Source: Candidatus Anaerostipes avistercoris (GTDB lineage Bacteria; Bacillota; Clostridia; Lachnospirales; Lachnospiraceae). Taken from it: 64,000 nucleotides of DNA. Position 1 is the first letter of the stretch, and the number at the start of each line of letters is the position of its first letter. The notes beneath the pieces are model-generated. The model was not told the origin of the DNA, did no database searches, and was given only the letters and a program-made list of their open reading frames with translations. The position numbers were made by a program, and so were the translations under genes. Where the stretch lies: assembly GCA_019119895.1 (NCBI GenBank), contig DWWD01000020.1, forward strand, positions 90,311 to 154,310. Reading direction: 5' to 3'. This document shows positions 1-9,000 of the stretch, piece by piece.

Positions 1-152
1 CTTGACCTCGACTATAATATCATTAAATCCTATGTATGTCAATAAAAAGTTGGAAACTTTTCAGGAGGCCTTTTTGCAGGGGGAAAGCCTTAAATAGAGG
101 CCTTTTACGCCATAATTCAGCCTGTTATTATAATTTCTATGGGTGTATGTGC

Positions 153-172
153 TATAATGATTAAGATATAAT
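153..172 (+). promoter_or_regulatory. Possible -10 boxes upstream of the kinase cluster
   Basis: Two perfect TATAAT hexamers lie at 153-158 and 167-172, ahead of a strong GGGGAGG ribosome site and the ATG at 197. No convincing -35 box stands 16-18 bases upstream of either, so the promoter call is tentative. I see no gene in 1-196. Confidence 0.35.
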
Positions 173-196
173 GAAAACCGGGGAGGAAATCAGAGT

Positions 197-1651
197 ATGA
201 AGAAAAAAGATGATCTGTTTGAAGAAATGGTAACGAACCTTACGTTAAACTTTATGGATGAGGATTTTGATATTGAAAATGAAGACATTCCGCTGCCGGG
301 GAGGCTTGCGGTGCTGGCAGAGGGCTTTGCAAGGAATCTGACATTGGAAGAAGTAAATGAACGCCTGGAAGATGAAGGGTATGAGACCTTATATGCCCGC
401 AGTTTTTATGAGGCGGGGCTGATTTATGCTTTCAGTCATCAGCTGGATTATAACAGATGGATGGAATTGTACCAGAAATACATGGAAAAATATATGGAAC
501 AGGCAAAAAGCAAAAAACAGAGTTTTCCGAAGGGGAAGATCACGCTTAAAAATCTGGAAAAATATGTGAAAGAAAACTCTTCTGAGCAGCTGGAAACGGA
601 GATGCTGACCAGCTTTATGGAACAGGAAATTATCGAAAGTCAGTCAGAAGAAGATTTTTTCCATTTTATGGATCAAAATGTGGAAAATTTCTCGGCTGTC
701 CGGGAAAAGGCGAGATATTATTTCTGCAAATATCTGTACCTGTATATTCGGCAGAAAATAGAAAACTATTACGAAAGCTGTGAGAAATCAGAAGCGCTGC
801 TCCGGCAGTACGGCAGCGCCCTGGAAAAAGAAGAAAGAGGATATCTGGAGCTGCATGCCCTGGAGGAATTGAACTTCCTGAAGCCGCTGACAGCCTTGAA
901 AAAGGATGCGGCTAAGAGCCGGAACCGCATGTTGCTGGAAGAGAAAAAAGAGCTTGTGGAAAATACAGCGATTACGCCCGGCGGCGTTTTTGATGAATTC
1001 AATTATTTCTATTTCGGATATGTCTCTGTGGACTGGATGGAGCTGATTTTTGAATTGTATGGTTCCGTTGAGGACTGGCCGGATAATCTGAAGCTGAGGA
1101 TTGCCCATGCTCTGGGATACTGCTCTGCCCATCCGGAAGCCGGAGAAGAACAAAGGGCGCTGAAACGGCTGAAACAATGGGAACGGGAAGAGCTGGAAAA
1201 AGAAGAAGAAAAAGACCGTGAATACGAAAGAGATGAGAAAAAGGCAGCGAAACTCTATCAGAGAGGAAGATCCGGCGAGGACTTCTTCCGTGATTTCATG
1301 ACCGGAAAGAGGGATATCAACCGCGAAACACTGATCAGTTTCCTTCTGTTTGTAAAAACAAAGATTACTATGGAAGATGACAATAAGATTACGATGATGC
1401 GGATGAACCGTATTCTTTCCAACTGCGGATTTTCCCAGTTATCACCTGGAGCCGGATTTGACCGTTTTGTCATTGAGTTTTTAAGAAGTCAGGAGCCGTT
1501 TTCTGTGCTGGAGTCTCATGTGGACAAAAGGGTAGGAGAGGGTGAGAATTTCTATCTTTATAAGGTGTACAAGGGTGCGTACTGTCATCAGGATGAACTG
1601 GCAAAATATCTGAGAATCAGAAAAAAAGAGAATCTGGAAGAGGAAGACTGA
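197..1651 (+). CDS. Unrecognised 484-aa protein at the head of the kinase operon
   Basis: I do not recognise a family. The protein is soluble-looking, with no signal peptide or membrane segment, and is strongly charged. It is rich in Glu, Lys, Tyr and Phe, with a long acidic/basic, probably coiled-coil stretch around residues 330-355. A GGGGAGG ribosome site precedes the ATG. It ends 21 bases before the first kinase gene on the same strand, so co-transcription with the three kinase-fold genes is likely. By inference it is a cytoplasmic partner or substrate of those kinases. Nothing in the sequence shows an enzymatic motif. Confidence 0.75.
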   Translation: MKKKDDLFEEMVTNLTLNFMDEDFDIENEDIPLPGRLAVLAEGFARNLTLEEVNERLEDEGYETLYARSFYEAGLIYAFSHQLDYNRWMELYQKYMEKYMEQAKSKKQSFPKGKITLKNLEKYVKENSSEQLETEMLTSFMEQEIIESQSEEDFFHFMDQNVENFSAVREKARYYFCKYLYLYIRQKIENYYESCEKSEALLRQYGSALEKEERGYLELHALEELNFLKPLTALKKDAAKSRNRMLLEEKKELVENTAITPGGVFDEFNYFYFGYVSVDWMELIFELYGSVEDWPDNLKLRIAHALGYCSAHPEAGEEQRALKRLKQWEREELEKEEEKDREYERDEKKAAKLYQRGRSGEDFFRDFMTGKRDINRETLISFLLFVKTKITMEDDNKITMMRMNRILSNCGFSQLSPGAGFDRFVIEFLRSQEPFSVLESHVDKRVGEGENFYLYKVYKGAYCHQDELAKYLRIRKKENLEEED

Positions 1652-1672
1652 AGCAGAAGGAAGAAAAGTTAG

Positions 1673-3436
1673 ATGGAGACAAAACGATGTATTTTTTGTA
1701 TGCAGGAAATTGATTCTACGGAAGAAAGATGTCCCCATTGTAAAAAAGCAGTGTGGGAATATGGCTGGAAACCCGGCTGGATCAGACCGTATACTGTGCT
1801 GCAGGAAAGGTATATGATCGGGCAGGCACTGGGGGAAGGCGCCTTTGGAGTGACATATCTTGCATATGATGATAAAGAGAAAAAGTCTGTTGCCATAAAA
1901 GCGTATTTCCGGAAAGAAAATAAGTCATCTCAAGAGAAAAAAGAAGCGGATCTTCTGGATGAAATAAAAGATATTCCGGGAGTTGTAAATAAGACGGGAT
2001 ATTTTCAGGAAGATGGAACTCATTATCTTGTGATGGAATACTTAAAAGGCGGCAGTTTCAGAGATTATCTGAAAAAGCGTCATCGCGTTCCGGCAGAAGA
2101 GGCAGTAAAGCTTCTGCAGCCGGTGATGCGGACACTGATCCGGCTTCACAGCAGAGGGATCATACATGGGGACATCAGCCCGGACAATCTGTTGTTTGAT
2201 GATGAAGGAACATTGAAAATCATTGATTTTGGAGCGGCGCTGGTGAAAGGCTTTCCGGCAAGGGAAAAGAAACTGAAAGAAGGATATGCGCCGATGGAGT
2301 CCTATCAGGAAAAGGATAAAATCGGTCCATGGAGTGATTTATATGCGGTCTGTGCCGTATGGTATGAGGCGGTGACAGGGCATAAAGTGCCGACGGCTCC
2401 CCAGAGAGTGAGAAGGGATCACATAAGAATTCCCAGTGATTTTGTAAAAGTGCCGGATCAGATGGAGCAGGCATTTATGAGAGGTCTGTCGGTGGACATT
2501 CAGAGCCGGTATTTCAGTATTGTAAATCTGCTGCATCAGCTGGATCTGCAGGAGGAAAAAGACGATGGAAAAGAGAGCGAGGCTATCCGAAAGATCTGGG
2601 GAGATTCATGGATTCAGATCACGACTGAGGTGGAGAGGGTTTCTGCAAAGAACCGAAAACGAGGAAGATTTCGCAGCCGTCTGAAGAAGATTCTCTGCGC
2701 ATGTGCGGCCCTGATTCTTGTGGTTCTTCTGGCGAGGGCAGGAGTTCAATGGTATCGTACGACTCACCCGGAAAAAGTAGTCGAGGAAGACCTGAAAAAC
2801 GACCGGGAAGCGGCGGAAGAAATGGAGAAAACGGAAATCCGGGGACAGGACTCAAAAGAATTCAAAGAAGCAGTAGAATTCCTGGAGGAAAATGCTTATG
2901 AGGTGGATGATAGTGAAACTTCTACGACTTATCGTATTCTGAAGGGAGCATTAAAAGGATGGAAATATCCAAGTGAATCAGCGGGAGTATTTCCAGTCAG
3001 AGTGTCTACAATGAAGAGAGTGATAGATTTGTATATAGATGAAGATTCAGAGAAAGAACAAAATGATTTTAATGGTTTTGTTACGGTAAAGAAAAATGAT
3101 CAGTGGGATCCTTTCATAATTACATTAGAGCAGCAGGAGCAATGGAGTTATGATGAAAATAAAGTAGAGATTTCTTCGGATTATGTAACGAATTTTGTAA
3201 CAAAACTAAGCTTTAATTCATCAGACCAGGAAGAAGTAAAGGCATTTGTATATAAAATGCTGCCAATTCTTTCACCGGAATCTTATCTGACGGAAGAAGA
3301 AATTGAAGAGTTATTTGATTATTTAAAAGAGCAGGATGATCTTGTTATAATCGATCTTAATGCAAAGTGTCAGGTGAGTTTTTTTTATAATTCCTATAAC
3401 AGTACTTTTAGGGCGATGGCAGAGGTAAAACAATGA
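1673..3436 (+). CDS. Zinc-ribbon Ser/Thr protein kinase, membrane-anchored (kinase 1)
   Basis: A eukaryotic-type Ser/Thr kinase of 587 residues. It opens with a zinc ribbon (C6-x2-C9, C20-x2-C23). The kinase domain has the glycine loop GEGAFG (54-59), VAIK lysine K76, a catalytic loop HGD at 165-167 with N172, and DFG at 185-187, so all residues needed for catalysis are present; HGD replaces HRD, a common non-RD variant. A basic stretch then leads to one membrane helix around residues 342-360 and an extracytoplasmic tail of about 225 residues with no PASTA repeats. The gene overlaps the next by 4 bases (ATGA). Kinase, ribbon and tail resemble the pseudokinase at 5140, so the two are duplicates. 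It probably relays an envelope signal by phosphorylation; ligand and targets are unknown. Confidence 0.88.
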   Translation: METKRCIFCMQEIDSTEERCPHCKKAVWEYGWKPGWIRPYTVLQERYMIGQALGEGAFGVTYLAYDDKEKKSVAIKAYFRKENKSSQEKKEADLLDEIKDIPGVVNKTGYFQEDGTHYLVMEYLKGGSFRDYLKKRHRVPAEEAVKLLQPVMRTLIRLHSRGIIHGDISPDNLLFDDEGTLKIIDFGAALVKGFPAREKKLKEGYAPMESYQEKDKIGPWSDLYAVCAVWYEAVTGHKVPTAPQRVRRDHIRIPSDFVKVPDQMEQAFMRGLSVDIQSRYFSIVNLLHQLDLQEEKDDGKESEAIRKIWGDSWIQITTEVERVSAKNRKRGRFRSRLKKILCACAALILVVLLARAGVQWYRTTHPEKVVEEDLKNDREAAEEMEKTEIRGQDSKEFKEAVEFLEENAYEVDDSETSTTYRILKGALKGWKYPSESAGVFPVRVSTMKRVIDLYIDEDSEKEQNDFNGFVTVKKNDQWDPFIITLEQQEQWSYDENKVEISSDYVTNFVTKLSFNSSDQEEVKAFVYKMLPILSPESYLTEEEIEELFDYLKEQDDLVIIDLNAKCQVSFFYNSYNSTFRAMAEVKQ

Positions 3437-5121
3437 TGAAAGATAATTGTTTAAAAAATGGAACGGTTTTAAGGGGCAGATACAATATAAAAAAGGTTTT
3501 GGGAATTGGAGGGTTTGGAGTTACATACCTCGTGGAAGATAGAATTTTAGAACAGAAGGTTGTCATAAAGGAATATTTTCCTCAAGAGATTGCGGGAAGA
3601 ATGATTGAGAAAAATGGAGAAATGAAAGTTGTTCCCAGGGAGAAGAATGATTCCAGGCGTTTTCTGAAAGGGAAAAAAGATTTTCTGGAGGAAGCCAGAC
3701 GAATGTCAAAATTGTTTGATATTCTGGAAATTGTCAAAATTTTAGATTGGTTCGAAGAAAATGGAACAGCATATCTGGCAATGGAGTATATTCGGGGAAT
3801 TAGTCTGGATGATTATCTGCAAAATCAGGATGTGCCATTTTCTTTTCAGCAGGCATGGGAAATGCTGAAACCTGTGGCAGAGGCTCTCGAAAAAATTCAT
3901 AAAATGGGAATTATCCATCGTGATTTAAATCCCGGGAATCTGATGATAGAAGAGAACGGAACGATTAAAATCATAGATTTTGGTTCAGCAAGACCGTATC
4001 TGGAGACAGAAAAAACCATGACGATTTTGATCAAGAAAGGATATGCACCACCGGAACAATATGTAAAAAAAGGGAAACAGGGCCCATGGACAGACATTTA
4101 TGCCTTTTGCGCTACGATTTATGAAATGATAACTGGTGTGCGCCCGGAACCTTCCATTCAGAGGATCGAAAAAGATGAGTTGTATCCTCCTTCAGCCTAT
4201 GGTGCAGAAATTCTGCCAGAGGAAGAGAAAATACTATGCAGAGGATTGGAATTAAACTATAAGCACCGTTTTCGAAAGATGTCAGATTTATGTGATTGTT
4301 TGAAAAATGCCGGTCAGCCTATAGAGGCAGAAGTTAAAGAAATAAAAAAACCACAATGGATTCTTCCGTTGACACTTGTTGGTATTGCTATGGCAGTATG
4401 CGCAGCAGGAGCAGGCTTTTTCTTTTCAGATACAGAAGAGCCGCAAAAGCAGACTTATGCCGGAAATTATGGACGACAAAGCGACCGCTATGAGGAATAT
4501 ATAGAATTTGTAAAACATCATGCAGTGTCCAGAGAAAAAAGTGAAAAAGATGAACTGTATGAATCCTATCCTTATCGAGGACTAAGTACAATCTATACTT
4601 TGAAGTCAGAAGATGTAAAAGAGTGGGGAGAACCCTGCAATCGTTTTCGCTTCGACATGAAGGGCGATGATTATATAAAATGGATGAAGAAAAAAGGTTA
4701 TTTGTTGGAGAAAAAGGGACAAAATGAGAAGAATACAGTAGAAATTGAGAAATATGGAGCCATAAGAACGTATTTCAGAAAAGAAAAAGAATATGTGACA
4801 AAAAATAACGTACATGTCAGCGTGGTAAGCGATACAGTAAATGATGATTTATTTGGAATTTATTTTGTGACGCCAGAAGGAACGGAAGAAGAAGGGAAAA
4901 ATGTGATTCAGGAAACAGCAGAATTCCTGATACAGGATTTCCCGTCAAATGAAAAAGGGAGAGAAGTTTTAGAGAACTTATATGAGGAGATGCCGAGAAA
5001 CAGCCAAATTGATCCCGGATTTAATTTTTTGTTAAAACAGACAGAAAAAGAGGAATCTTCAACCTGGGATTTTACGGTTGATCATTGGAACTATGGCCTC
5101 AAAACCTATTTATGGGAGTAA
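3433..5121 (+). CDS. Membrane Ser/Thr protein kinase (kinase 2)
   Basis: A 562-residue Ser/Thr kinase without the zinc ribbon of its neighbours. Motifs: glycine loop GIGGFG (24-29), lysine K46 in VVIKEYF, HRD at 162-164 with N169, DFG at 182-184, and a GYAPPEQY activation-loop end; it looks fully active. One membrane helix lies around 309-331. The extracytoplasmic tail carries a module beginning YAGNY and containing a WGEPCN motif, which recurs at the C-terminus of the pseudokinase downstream. The start overlaps the stop of kinase 1 and has AGAGGT upstream; a second ATG follows immediately (3436). The stop at 5119-5121 is 18 bases before the pseudokinase start, so the three form a translationally coupled set. 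Confidence 0.88.
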   Translation: MMKDNCLKNGTVLRGRYNIKKVLGIGGFGVTYLVEDRILEQKVVIKEYFPQEIAGRMIEKNGEMKVVPREKNDSRRFLKGKKDFLEEARRMSKLFDILEIVKILDWFEENGTAYLAMEYIRGISLDDYLQNQDVPFSFQQAWEMLKPVAEALEKIHKMGIIHRDLNPGNLMIEENGTIKIIDFGSARPYLETEKTMTILIKKGYAPPEQYVKKGKQGPWTDIYAFCATIYEMITGVRPEPSIQRIEKDELYPPSAYGAEILPEEEKILCRGLELNYKHRFRKMSDLCDCLKNAGQPIEAEVKEIKKPQWILPLTLVGIAMAVCAAGAGFFFSDTEEPQKQTYAGNYGRQSDRYEEYIEFVKHHAVSREKSEKDELYESYPYRGLSTIYTLKSEDVKEWGEPCNRFRFDMKGDDYIKWMKKKGYLLEKKGQNEKNTVEIEKYGAIRTYFRKEKEYVTKNNVHVSVVSDTVNDDLFGIYFVTPEGTEEEGKNVIQETAEFLIQDFPSNEKGREVLENLYEEMPRNSQIDPGFNFLLKQTEKEESSTWDFTVDHWNYGLKTYLWE

Positions 5122-5139
5122 GTGAATGAGGATAAAGAG

Positions 5140-7611
5140 ATGAAAAAGAGTAAATGTATTTTTTGCATGAATGAAAAAGAGGAATCAGAGCAAATTTGTC
5201 CGGTTTGCAAAAAGGGATTGTGGGAATATGAATGGCGGGAAGGCTTTCTGGAGCCATATGTTGTGCTTCGCAGTAAATATATGATAGGAGCGGCTTTGGA
5301 ACAGGATGGACATACTGTGCGGTATGCAGGATATGATCTTGTGCTGGAACAAAAAGTACTGGTATATGAATATCCGGAAGAGTTTTGGAGGGCAGAAAAA
5401 GAGCAGAAAGTAAAGGGTGTGTTCGGGAAAATTTTGTCTTCCGGTATGGCGGTAATCAAGGATTACTTTTTGGAAAATGGAAAGGGATATATGATTACAA
5501 CATTCCCGGAAGGAGAGGGCCTTGAAAACTATATAAAGAAAAGACACAAAATAGAGGAAGAGGAAGTAATACGTTTACTTCGCCCGGTTCTGCGGGCGGT
5601 AAGCGGACTTCACGCTGCCGGACAGATTCATGGGAATATTACGCCAGATCATTTGATGGTAATGAAAGATGGGACGCTTCGGTTATTGGCAGACTGTAAA
5701 GGCAGAGTGTCTGAAGGAAATACGGATGAGTATAAAGCGCCGGAGCAGCAGGATAGTGAAGGAATTCTGGGACCATGGACTGATGTGTATGCGCTTTGTG
5801 CAGTATGGTATGAAATGGTTACAGGACACAAAATTCAAGCAGCATCTGACCGAATGAAAAATGACAGTGTAAGAAGTCCGCATTGGTATACAAAAATCCG
5901 AGATAAAACAGAACGGGCATTAATGCAGGGAATATCTCTGGAATCTCAGATGAGGTTCTTTTCTATTGGAAATTTGCTGGAAAGTATAGATCTTCCGAGA
6001 GAAGAGGAGGAGCGGGAAATGGGAGTAATCCGCCATATCTGGGGAGATGCCTGGCTGAATACTTCGCAGCAGGAGAAGAAAAGGAAAAGGAAAAAACGAG
6101 TAAAAGGGTATCTTTTGAAGAGAATAGCAATCGGTATGATTTGTCTGGCCGCTTTGGCGGGAATGTCGTCAGTTGGTATTTATGTATATATTCAGACGCA
6201 TCAGCCGGATTATTTTGCCTGGAAAGTAGAGCGTGAACAGAAAAAAATAAAAAATGAACAAAACGAAAAGGTTTTTGATAAAAAAGATTTGGAATATGCA
6301 GAAATAAGAGAGTATCTTTTGCAATACGGAGAAGAAAAGAAATACGACGGCTATTCTGAATATGAAGTAAAGGAGAAAGACTGGGATAAATGTCCGATTG
6401 ATCAGGGAGGTGAAAATACTTTCTGTATTGATTTTGAAACTGCGAAAAATGCGGTAGAATATTATATGGGGATAGATCAAAAACTGGATTTGGCAGATGA
6501 GGCAGGAAGCATGCTGGGATATGTAGAAGATGATGAGAAAGGGAGAATTCGATTGTCTTCGGGTAAAGATGAAACCTATAAGGTTCGGGGTAAAACAGAG
6601 ACGGCCATTTTTACTTATGATCCCTTGAATGAACGACTTATGGGAATAGAGTATCAGGGTTCGAGAGAAAGGTGCATTCGTTTTCTGGAGAAGCTGTCCT
6701 CGCTGTTATTCACAGAAACATATTTGACAAAAGAAGAGTGTGTGGAATTAGGAAATCTTTCGATCCCGAGAGGAGAATCTGTTCGATTAAGACTCAATGC
6801 AAGATATCTTATTGATATTTCTTACCAGGATAATATTGCAAAGAATGAAGATTCGATTTATTCCATAAAGATACAGCCAATGTCTTCTGGTGAAGATCAA
6901 TATTATTCTCTTTTTCAGGAAAATAAAAAAGATGATACAGTTTATGCGGGAAATTATAAACGAGGAAGTGAGAGGTATAAAGAATTTATTTCTTATGTGA
7001 AAGAACATGCGGTTTCCAAAGAGAAGGTGAAAGAGGATAAAGATTATCAAGACGAGAAGGAGGCTGTTCTTTATACATTGGACGAAAAAGATGTCATACA
7101 ATGGGGTGAGCCGTGCAATAATTATCGTTTTTTGGTTCAGGCAGAAGATGTGATTCGTGATTTGAAGAAAAAAGGATACCAAATGAAAAAAATCTCCGAA
7201 AAGAAAAGGAATACGGTGGAGATACAAAAATATGGGAGTATTTTAACTACTTTTAAGACAGTTGAGCATTATCAGATGACAGAAAATATTAATTTAGGTT
7301 TGGTCAAAGATAGCATTAATGACGATGTTATACAATTAGTGGTGTATCGAAGCAATGAAAGTGCCGCAGATTTGGATGATGCTGCTGTGGATGCTGGAGT
7401 GTCAGCGGCTGACTTTCAGAAAAAAGATAGGGAAGATCTTAAAGAATTTGTTAGTAGTATGTGGAGAAGAGTAAAATCAGAAAAGACAGCAAATTTCTTG
7501 TTTAATGAGAATCTCGAGATCATCATACAGGAATATGAAAATACTGGAAATGCGTTTTTCATTGTTCCGCTGGAGTTTGCTGGGGATTCACCTTACTACT
7601 GGCCTCAGTAA
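5140..7611 (+). CDS. Zinc-ribbon pseudokinase with two extracytoplasmic modules
   Basis: About 823 residues. I prefer ATG 5140 (GAGG eight bases upstream) to GTG 5122. An N-terminal zinc ribbon (CIFC, CPVC) and the kinase fold match kinase 1, but catalytic residues are lost. The glycine loop is replaced by LEQDGHT, the VAIK lysine by Tyr (VLVYEY), the HRD aspartate by Asn (HGN, codon at 5635), the loop Asn by His, and DFG reads DCK (5692-5700). A membrane helix follows around 6120-6190. The outer part joins two modules: one resembling the tail of kinase 1 (TYLTKEE region near 6720) and one resembling the tail of kinase 2 (YAGNY near 6940, WGEPCN near 7105). It most likely acts as a scaffold or allosteric partner of the two active kinases. 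Confidence 0.85.
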   Translation: MKKSKCIFCMNEKEESEQICPVCKKGLWEYEWREGFLEPYVVLRSKYMIGAALEQDGHTVRYAGYDLVLEQKVLVYEYPEEFWRAEKEQKVKGVFGKILSSGMAVIKDYFLENGKGYMITTFPEGEGLENYIKKRHKIEEEEVIRLLRPVLRAVSGLHAAGQIHGNITPDHLMVMKDGTLRLLADCKGRVSEGNTDEYKAPEQQDSEGILGPWTDVYALCAVWYEMVTGHKIQAASDRMKNDSVRSPHWYTKIRDKTERALMQGISLESQMRFFSIGNLLESIDLPREEEEREMGVIRHIWGDAWLNTSQQEKKRKRKKRVKGYLLKRIAIGMICLAALAGMSSVGIYVYIQTHQPDYFAWKVEREQKKIKNEQNEKVFDKKDLEYAEIREYLLQYGEEKKYDGYSEYEVKEKDWDKCPIDQGGENTFCIDFETAKNAVEYYMGIDQKLDLADEAGSMLGYVEDDEKGRIRLSSGKDETYKVRGKTETAIFTYDPLNERLMGIEYQGSRERCIRFLEKLSSLLFTETYLTKEECVELGNLSIPRGESVRLRLNARYLIDISYQDNIAKNEDSIYSIKIQPMSSGEDQYYSLFQENKKDDTVYAGNYKRGSERYKEFISYVKEHAVSKEKVKEDKDYQDEKEAVLYTLDEKDVIQWGEPCNNYRFLVQAEDVIRDLKKKGYQMKKISEKKRNTVEIQKYGSILTTFKTVEHYQMTENINLGLVKDSINDDVIQLVVYRSNESAADLDDAAVDAGVSAADFQKKDREDLKEFVSSMWRRVKSEKTANFLFNENLEIIIQEYENTGNAFFIVPLEFAGDSPYYWPQ

Positions 7612-7617
7612 CAAAAA

Positions 7618-8148
7618 TCAGGTTTCTATGAGTGTGGTGTTTTTGGGAGCATAATTGCTTTCCGGATTCTCATCGACACTGATCCATTTTCCTGCAAGAT
7701 CATCGTAAGAAAAAGAACTTTCTTTGGCAGCCTGCTTACGTTCCAGTTCCTCTTTATACAGAGTTTCCAGGTTCTCCTTTTCAATGTCTGACAGAGAAGC
7801 GCTGTCGTAGTCGTTGGAAGGATGATACCAGCTGATGGTTTCAAAATACTTTTTTGTTTTTTCTGAGCAGACCCGCTTGCCGTGTCTTGCAGTGATTTCA
7901 CATCGTGCAATTCTTAATTCCTGATCCGATAATGCAGTCGCTTCTTCACTGGTGATCAGCCGGGTGTCGCTGTATGGAAGAAGCTCTATGTTCTTTTTTT
8001 CGACAGGAGCTGGAGCTTCTGTCTGCTTTGCTTCGGCCTTCTTGGGCGGAAAACGTTTCGTCCAATTAGATGAAAATGACCGGACGGCAGCAGCGGAAAT
8101 GATCATAACAAAAACAGCCAGCATCAAAGCGGTGATTTTCTTTAACAT
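7618..8148 (-). CDS. YARHG-domain membrane-anchored or secreted protein
   Basis: The 176 residues start with Lys-Lys and a hydrophobic segment (residues 4-22), a signal anchor or signal peptide without a lipobox cysteine. After a Pro/Ala/Lys-rich linker comes a YARHG domain: the ARHG motif sits in the context EITARHGKRV, followed by YFETISWYHPS and a NLETLY helix. YARHG domains are extracellular modules of unknown function common in Clostridia. AGGAGG precedes the start. The C-terminus stops soon after a GKWISVDE stretch that looks like the start of another domain, so it may be shortened. It is convergent with the pseudokinase (stops 6 bases apart) and could be an extracytoplasmic partner of the kinases. 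Confidence 0.75.
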   Translation of the reverse strand: MLKKITALMLAVFVMIISAAAVRSFSSNWTKRFPPKKAEAKQTEAPAPVEKKNIELLPYSDTRLITSEEATALSDQELRIARCEITARHGKRVCSEKTKKYFETISWYHPSNDYDSASLSDIEKENLETLYKEELERKQAAKESSFSYDDLAGKWISVDENPESNYAPKNTTLIET

Positions 8149-8179
8149 GTCGGTTCCTCCTATCTTTTAATATGATGTT

Positions 8180-8971
8180 TTAAATCAGCGGGCGGTAAGA
8201 ATCCAGTAATTGATCAATTTGTTCCTGGGAAGGATTTTTATAGGTTGGAGAAACATGGACATATTCGTAAGTTTCTGCAACTGGGCTCCATGTCCAGTTA
8301 GAACCAATCTGTTTAAAAAAGTCATCGATATTATCATAAGTTTCTCCTAATGCATAAAACTGGGATGGTTTTTTGCCGGTCCATTTTTCGCCTTTAACCT
8401 TAATAAGAACAGTTGATTTCATTTGTCCGTTGGAAAATGTCATTTTGCTGGCATCGACTCCGCTATATTCGATTGATGATTTTCTGGAAGAATCTGTGTA
8501 AAAAGTATTTTGTTCAGTTTTGTAGTCATAGCACAGATTTTCAACCAGCCACGCGTATTCGCCATTGGAATTAACATAAAGTCCGGGAAAATCTGCACTT
8601 TGGCCATCGTAAGAAAATTTTGTGTATTGTAAATTCTGACTGTCATCATAGTAAAAAATCACAGCGTTTCCGAGTAATCCGTTTGCACCGATCTGGGTTA
8701 CAATATGTAATTCAGGAATGCCGTCAAAATCAAGATCTTTTAATGTACATTCTGTACCATCTTCAATGGACATATAATCTTCTATATGATGGAGAACATC
8801 CGCATACCCGGATTTCCAGTCAAATTCTTCGTTTTCTTCTTTATTTTCTCCTGGTATGAATGATTGAATTTGCTTTGTTTCATTTGATGATTTCAGTATA
8901 AATCCTGTTTTGGAAAATTTGTTTTTTGATGAGAGAAAAACAAATTGGCTCGGTATGATCGTTAGAATCAT
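8180..8971 (-). CDS. Unrecognised protein with a DLDFDG loop, 5' end doubtful
   Basis: A 263-residue frame of unknown family. Residues about 80-92 contain LKDLDFDGIPEL, the acidic loop of FG-GAP/VCBS-like or EF-hand-like calcium sites in secreted proteins. The C-terminal half is polar with many Tyr and Trp, consistent with an extracytoplasmic protein. The start is suspicious: the ATG at 8971 has no Shine-Dalgarno sequence, the N-terminus is only weakly signal-like, and the divergent vWA gene begins about 30 bases away, leaving no room for a promoter. It lies 31 bases upstream of the YARHG gene on the same strand. I infer a gene that lost its 5' end. Confidence 0.5.
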   Translation of the reverse strand: MILTIIPSQFVFLSSKNKFSKTGFILKSSNETKQIQSFIPGENKEENEEFDWKSGYADVLHHIEDYMSIEDGTECTLKDLDFDGIPELHIVTQIGANGLLGNAVIFYYDDSQNLQYTKFSYDGQSADFPGLYVNSNGEYAWLVENLCYDYKTEQNTFYTDSSRKSSIEYSGVDASKMTFSNGQMKSTVLIKVKGEKWTGKKPSQFYALGETYDNIDDFFKQIGSNWTWSPVAETYEYVHVSPTYKNPSQEQIDQLLDSYRPLI

Positions 8972-9000
8972 CTTCAGAAAAGGAAAGGAGAGTGAGGAAG

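Noticed and set aside
2..19. TTGACC/TATAAT promoter at the left edge
   Set aside because: The two boxes are only about six bases apart, far too close for a sigma-A promoter.
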